A stretch of 6,858 nucleotides of DNA from Spirochaetaceae bacterium. GTDB lineage: Bacteria > Spirochaetota > Spirochaetia > UBA9216. Shown piece by piece: positions 5,568 to 6,858 of the stretch. Where the stretch lies: positions 1 through 6,858 of the forward strand of contig JAQQAK010000062.1 of the NCBI GenBank assembly GCA_028527945.1, given 5' to 3'. A program made the position numbers and the translations under genes. The notes under the pieces were generated by a model that was not told the origin of the DNA, ran no database searches, and saw nothing but the letters and a program-made list of their open reading frames with translations. How positions within the stretch are numbered: position 1 is the stretch's first letter; every line of letters begins with the position of its first letter.

Positions 5568-6179
5568 ATGGACAAAACCCAAAAATCATATAATCAATTC
5601 GCGGCAAAATATAATGATAAGTTCTCTATCTACGAACCATATCAAAAACAAATGAATAAATATGTTTCGTGTTTTAAAGAAAAATCTAAAATTCTGGATG
5701 TTGGCTGCGGCAGCGGATTAAATTCAAAAATCATTTCCGAGGCCGGACACAAGATTATCGGCTTTGATTTTTCAGAATCAATGATAGAGATTGCAAAAAA
5801 GAACTGCCCCAGGGGAGTTTTTTATGTTTCAACTACAGAGAATTTTAATAGCTCTGAAATGTTTGATGGAATCTGTTTATCATTCATTATTGTGCATTTG
5901 TCAGATCAAGACGCCTATAAGCTTATTGATAAAGTTTCCAGATTATTAAATCCTGGAGGGTATCTTTACATAAGCTTCATGACCGGAAAGCAACCTGGAT
6001 ATGAAACCACAAGCTTTTCTGATTCTGAAATCTTTTTTAACTATTATAAAACTGAAGACATAATTGAAAAGTTCACAAGAAATGGCTTCTCTGTTGAAAG
6101 TAGAGAAATTGAACCTTATACAGAAAAAGACGGTTCAACAACAGAAGATGTATTTCTTATTTTTAAGAGGAATTTGTAA
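5568..6179 (+). CDS. class I SAM-dependent methyltransferase
   Basis: The 203-residue protein has the standard Rossmann methyltransferase motifs in order: motif I, ILDVGCGSGLNS (42-53), binding S-adenosylmethionine; the acidic end of strand 2 in GFDFSESM (65-72); a motif IV region around DGICLSFIIVHL (90-111); and LNPGGYLYISF (127-137) after motif V. The N-terminus (SYNQFAAKYNDKF, 7-19) is the helical cap typical of Methyltransf_11/25-type small-molecule methyltransferases. The acceptor substrate cannot be told from the sequence. There are no membrane or export signals, so it acts in the cytoplasm. The ATG has AAGGA at 5558-5562, and just before it lies a small inverted repeat, GTTAT-GTGG-ATAAC (5543-5556). 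The gene follows the C_GCAxxG_C_C gene by 100 bases and precedes the GNAT gene by 65. Confidence 0.92.
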   Translation: MDKTQKSYNQFAAKYNDKFSIYEPYQKQMNKYVSCFKEKSKILDVGCGSGLNSKIISEAGHKIIGFDFSESMIEIAKKNCPRGVFYVSTTENFNSSEMFDGICLSFIIVHLSDQDAYKLIDKVSRLLNPGGYLYISFMTGKQPGYETTSFSDSEIFFNYYKTEDIIEKFTRNGFSVESREIEPYTEKDGSTTEDVFLIFKRNL

Positions 6180-6244
6180 ATCTTATCGATTGAAACAGCG
6201 TACTGTGTTTGCTTGTCACTAAAAGCCAGGTTATGGGAGATAGA

Positions 6245-6703
6245 ATGGATATAACTATAAAAAAACTATATTCAAAGGCTGACGCGCCAATGGATTTACT
6301 ATTGCTTGCCGATCCATCTGAAGAATTGGTAAATAGCTATCTTGATAAGGGCATCTGCTATACCGCTGAAATTGATGGAGAAACTGTTGGTGTTGTTCTT
6401 GTAATGGAGACAAAAGCCCAAACTATGGAGGTAATGAACCTTGCAGTTAAGGAAGAACTTCATAATAAGGGGATTGGAAAACAGCTTCTCTTATACGTTA
6501 TTGAAGAAATAAAAAAGAGTGATATAAAAACAATAGAAATTGGAACCGGAAATCCCGGAGTAGTTCAAATGCTATTGTATCAAAAATGCGGATTTCGTAT
6601 TGTAGGTATCGATTTCGATTTTTTCAGAAGAACTCATCCTGAACGGATATATGAGAACGGAATAGAATGCCGTGACATGATAAGAATGAGAATAGAGTTG
6701 TAG
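6245..6703 (+). CDS. GNAT family N-acetyltransferase, YvbK-like
   Basis: The 152-residue protein transfers an acetyl group from acetyl-CoA to an unknown acceptor amine. The acetyl-CoA pyrophosphate-binding motif is NLAVKEELHNKGIGKQLL (72-89), with the Q/R-x-x-G-x-G type loop as NKGIG. Strand and helix following it (IKTIEIGTGNPGVVQMLLYQKCGFRIVGID, about 103-132) and the ending IYENGIECRDMIRM closely resemble Bacillus subtilis YvbK and relatives, from memory of that family. Start choice: ATG 6245 is preceded by GGGAGA (6235-6240), whereas an in-frame ATG at 6233 and TTG at 6209 lack a suitable ribosome binding site and would add residues not seen in relatives. A PemK/MazF-like gene starts 13 bases after the stop and is likely in the same transcript. 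Confidence 0.9.
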   Translation: MDITIKKLYSKADAPMDLLLLADPSEELVNSYLDKGICYTAEIDGETVGVVLVMETKAQTMEVMNLAVKEELHNKGIGKQLLLYVIEEIKKSDIKTIEIGTGNPGVVQMLLYQKCGFRIVGIDFDFFRRTHPERIYENGIECRDMIRMRIEL

Positions 6704-6716
6704 ATGAGGATTAACT

Positions 6717-6858
6717 ATGCAAATTGACCAAGGAGATATTTTCTGGTATCAAATATCTCCTGAAAACAAAAGTATTCCACATCCATGTGTTGTTATTCAG
6801 GATACGATAATAAATCAAAGCAGAATTGATACAGTTGTTCTATGTGGTATTACAACAA
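6717..6858 (+). CDS. PemK/MazF-like protein, N-terminal part only
   Basis: The frame begins with ATG at 6717, has AGGA at 6707-6710, and is cut by the window end after 47 residues. MQIDQGDIFWYQI, then HPCVVIQD and DTVVLCGITT match the N-terminal pattern of the PemK/MazF fold (a GDI(Y/F)W start, an HPxVVIQ strand, and a VVxxxIT strand). Many members are mRNA-cleaving toxins of type II toxin-antitoxin pairs, but others are stand-alone. No antitoxin gene precedes it: the upstream neighbour is the GNAT gene, and an antitoxin, if any, would lie downstream outside the window. The small gap to the GNAT gene suggests co-transcription. Confidence 0.8.
   Translation, partial: MQIDQGDIFWYQISPENKSIPHPCVVIQDTIINQSRIDTVVLCGITT

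Noticed and set aside
6193..6210. AAACAG-CGTA-CTGTGTTT hairpin after the methyltransferase gene
   Set aside because: It is short, needs a bulged base, and lacks a following T-run; too weak to call a terminator.
6209..6244. Upstream TTG and ATG starts for the GNAT gene
   Set aside because: Neither has a usable ribosome binding site, whereas ATG 6245 does and gives the normal family N-terminus.
1..6858. CRISPR array, tRNA, rRNA or insertion sequence
   Set aside because: No regularly spaced repeats, cloverleaf-like segments, rRNA sequence, transposase frame or terminal inverted repeats were seen.

Overview
The window is AT-rich bacterial DNA, and every supportable gene lies on the + strand. 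The left end (about 1-1950) looks like part of a chromosomal (sedentary) integron cassette array. One complete attC-like recombination site (111-209) closes a cassette whose gene ends at 95. It opens a second cassette carrying a 476-residue ankyrin-repeat protein (430-1860) with its own candidate promoter and ribosome binding site. A second attC-like element begins after that gene (1890), but only its left arm and central stem remain. The style of these sites (ATAACAA/TTGTTAT outer arms, a TTCGCTACGCTC-type loop, low-GC surroundings) suggests a spirochaete such as Treponema or a relative. That host call is an inference; no integrase, rRNA or marker gene is present.

The broken attC runs into about 480 bases (1950-2427) with no convincing intact gene, only short open stretches that look like eroded coding ends. 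A GTG-started orphan gene (2428-3297) follows. It encodes 289 residues of unrecognised function and looks less AT-rich than its neighbours. A 302-base non-coding gap (3298-3599) with a small palindrome separates it from the next block.

From 3600 on, small accessory genes are packed in one direction: an AraC-type regulator whose second helix-turn-helix region looks shortened, a VOC/glyoxalase-fold protein 31 bases later, a pair of strong AT hairpins, a four-cysteine C_GCAxxG_C_C putative redox protein, a class I SAM-dependent methyltransferase, a YvbK-like GNAT acetyltransferase, and the start of a PemK/MazF-like protein cut by the window edge. The regulator and VOC gene probably share a transcript, as do the GNAT and PemK-like genes (13-base gap). 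The other genes have gaps of 65-160 bases, and some may have their own promoters. No attC-like sites were seen between these right-hand genes, so they are probably ordinary chromosomal genes beside the array or cassettes whose sites have decayed. No single pathway links them; they look like a collection of stress, detoxification and modification genes.

The points most worth checking are the integron boundary with its half attC site, the large ankyrin gene as cassette cargo, the orphan 289-residue protein, and the AraC protein with an apparent internal deletion.
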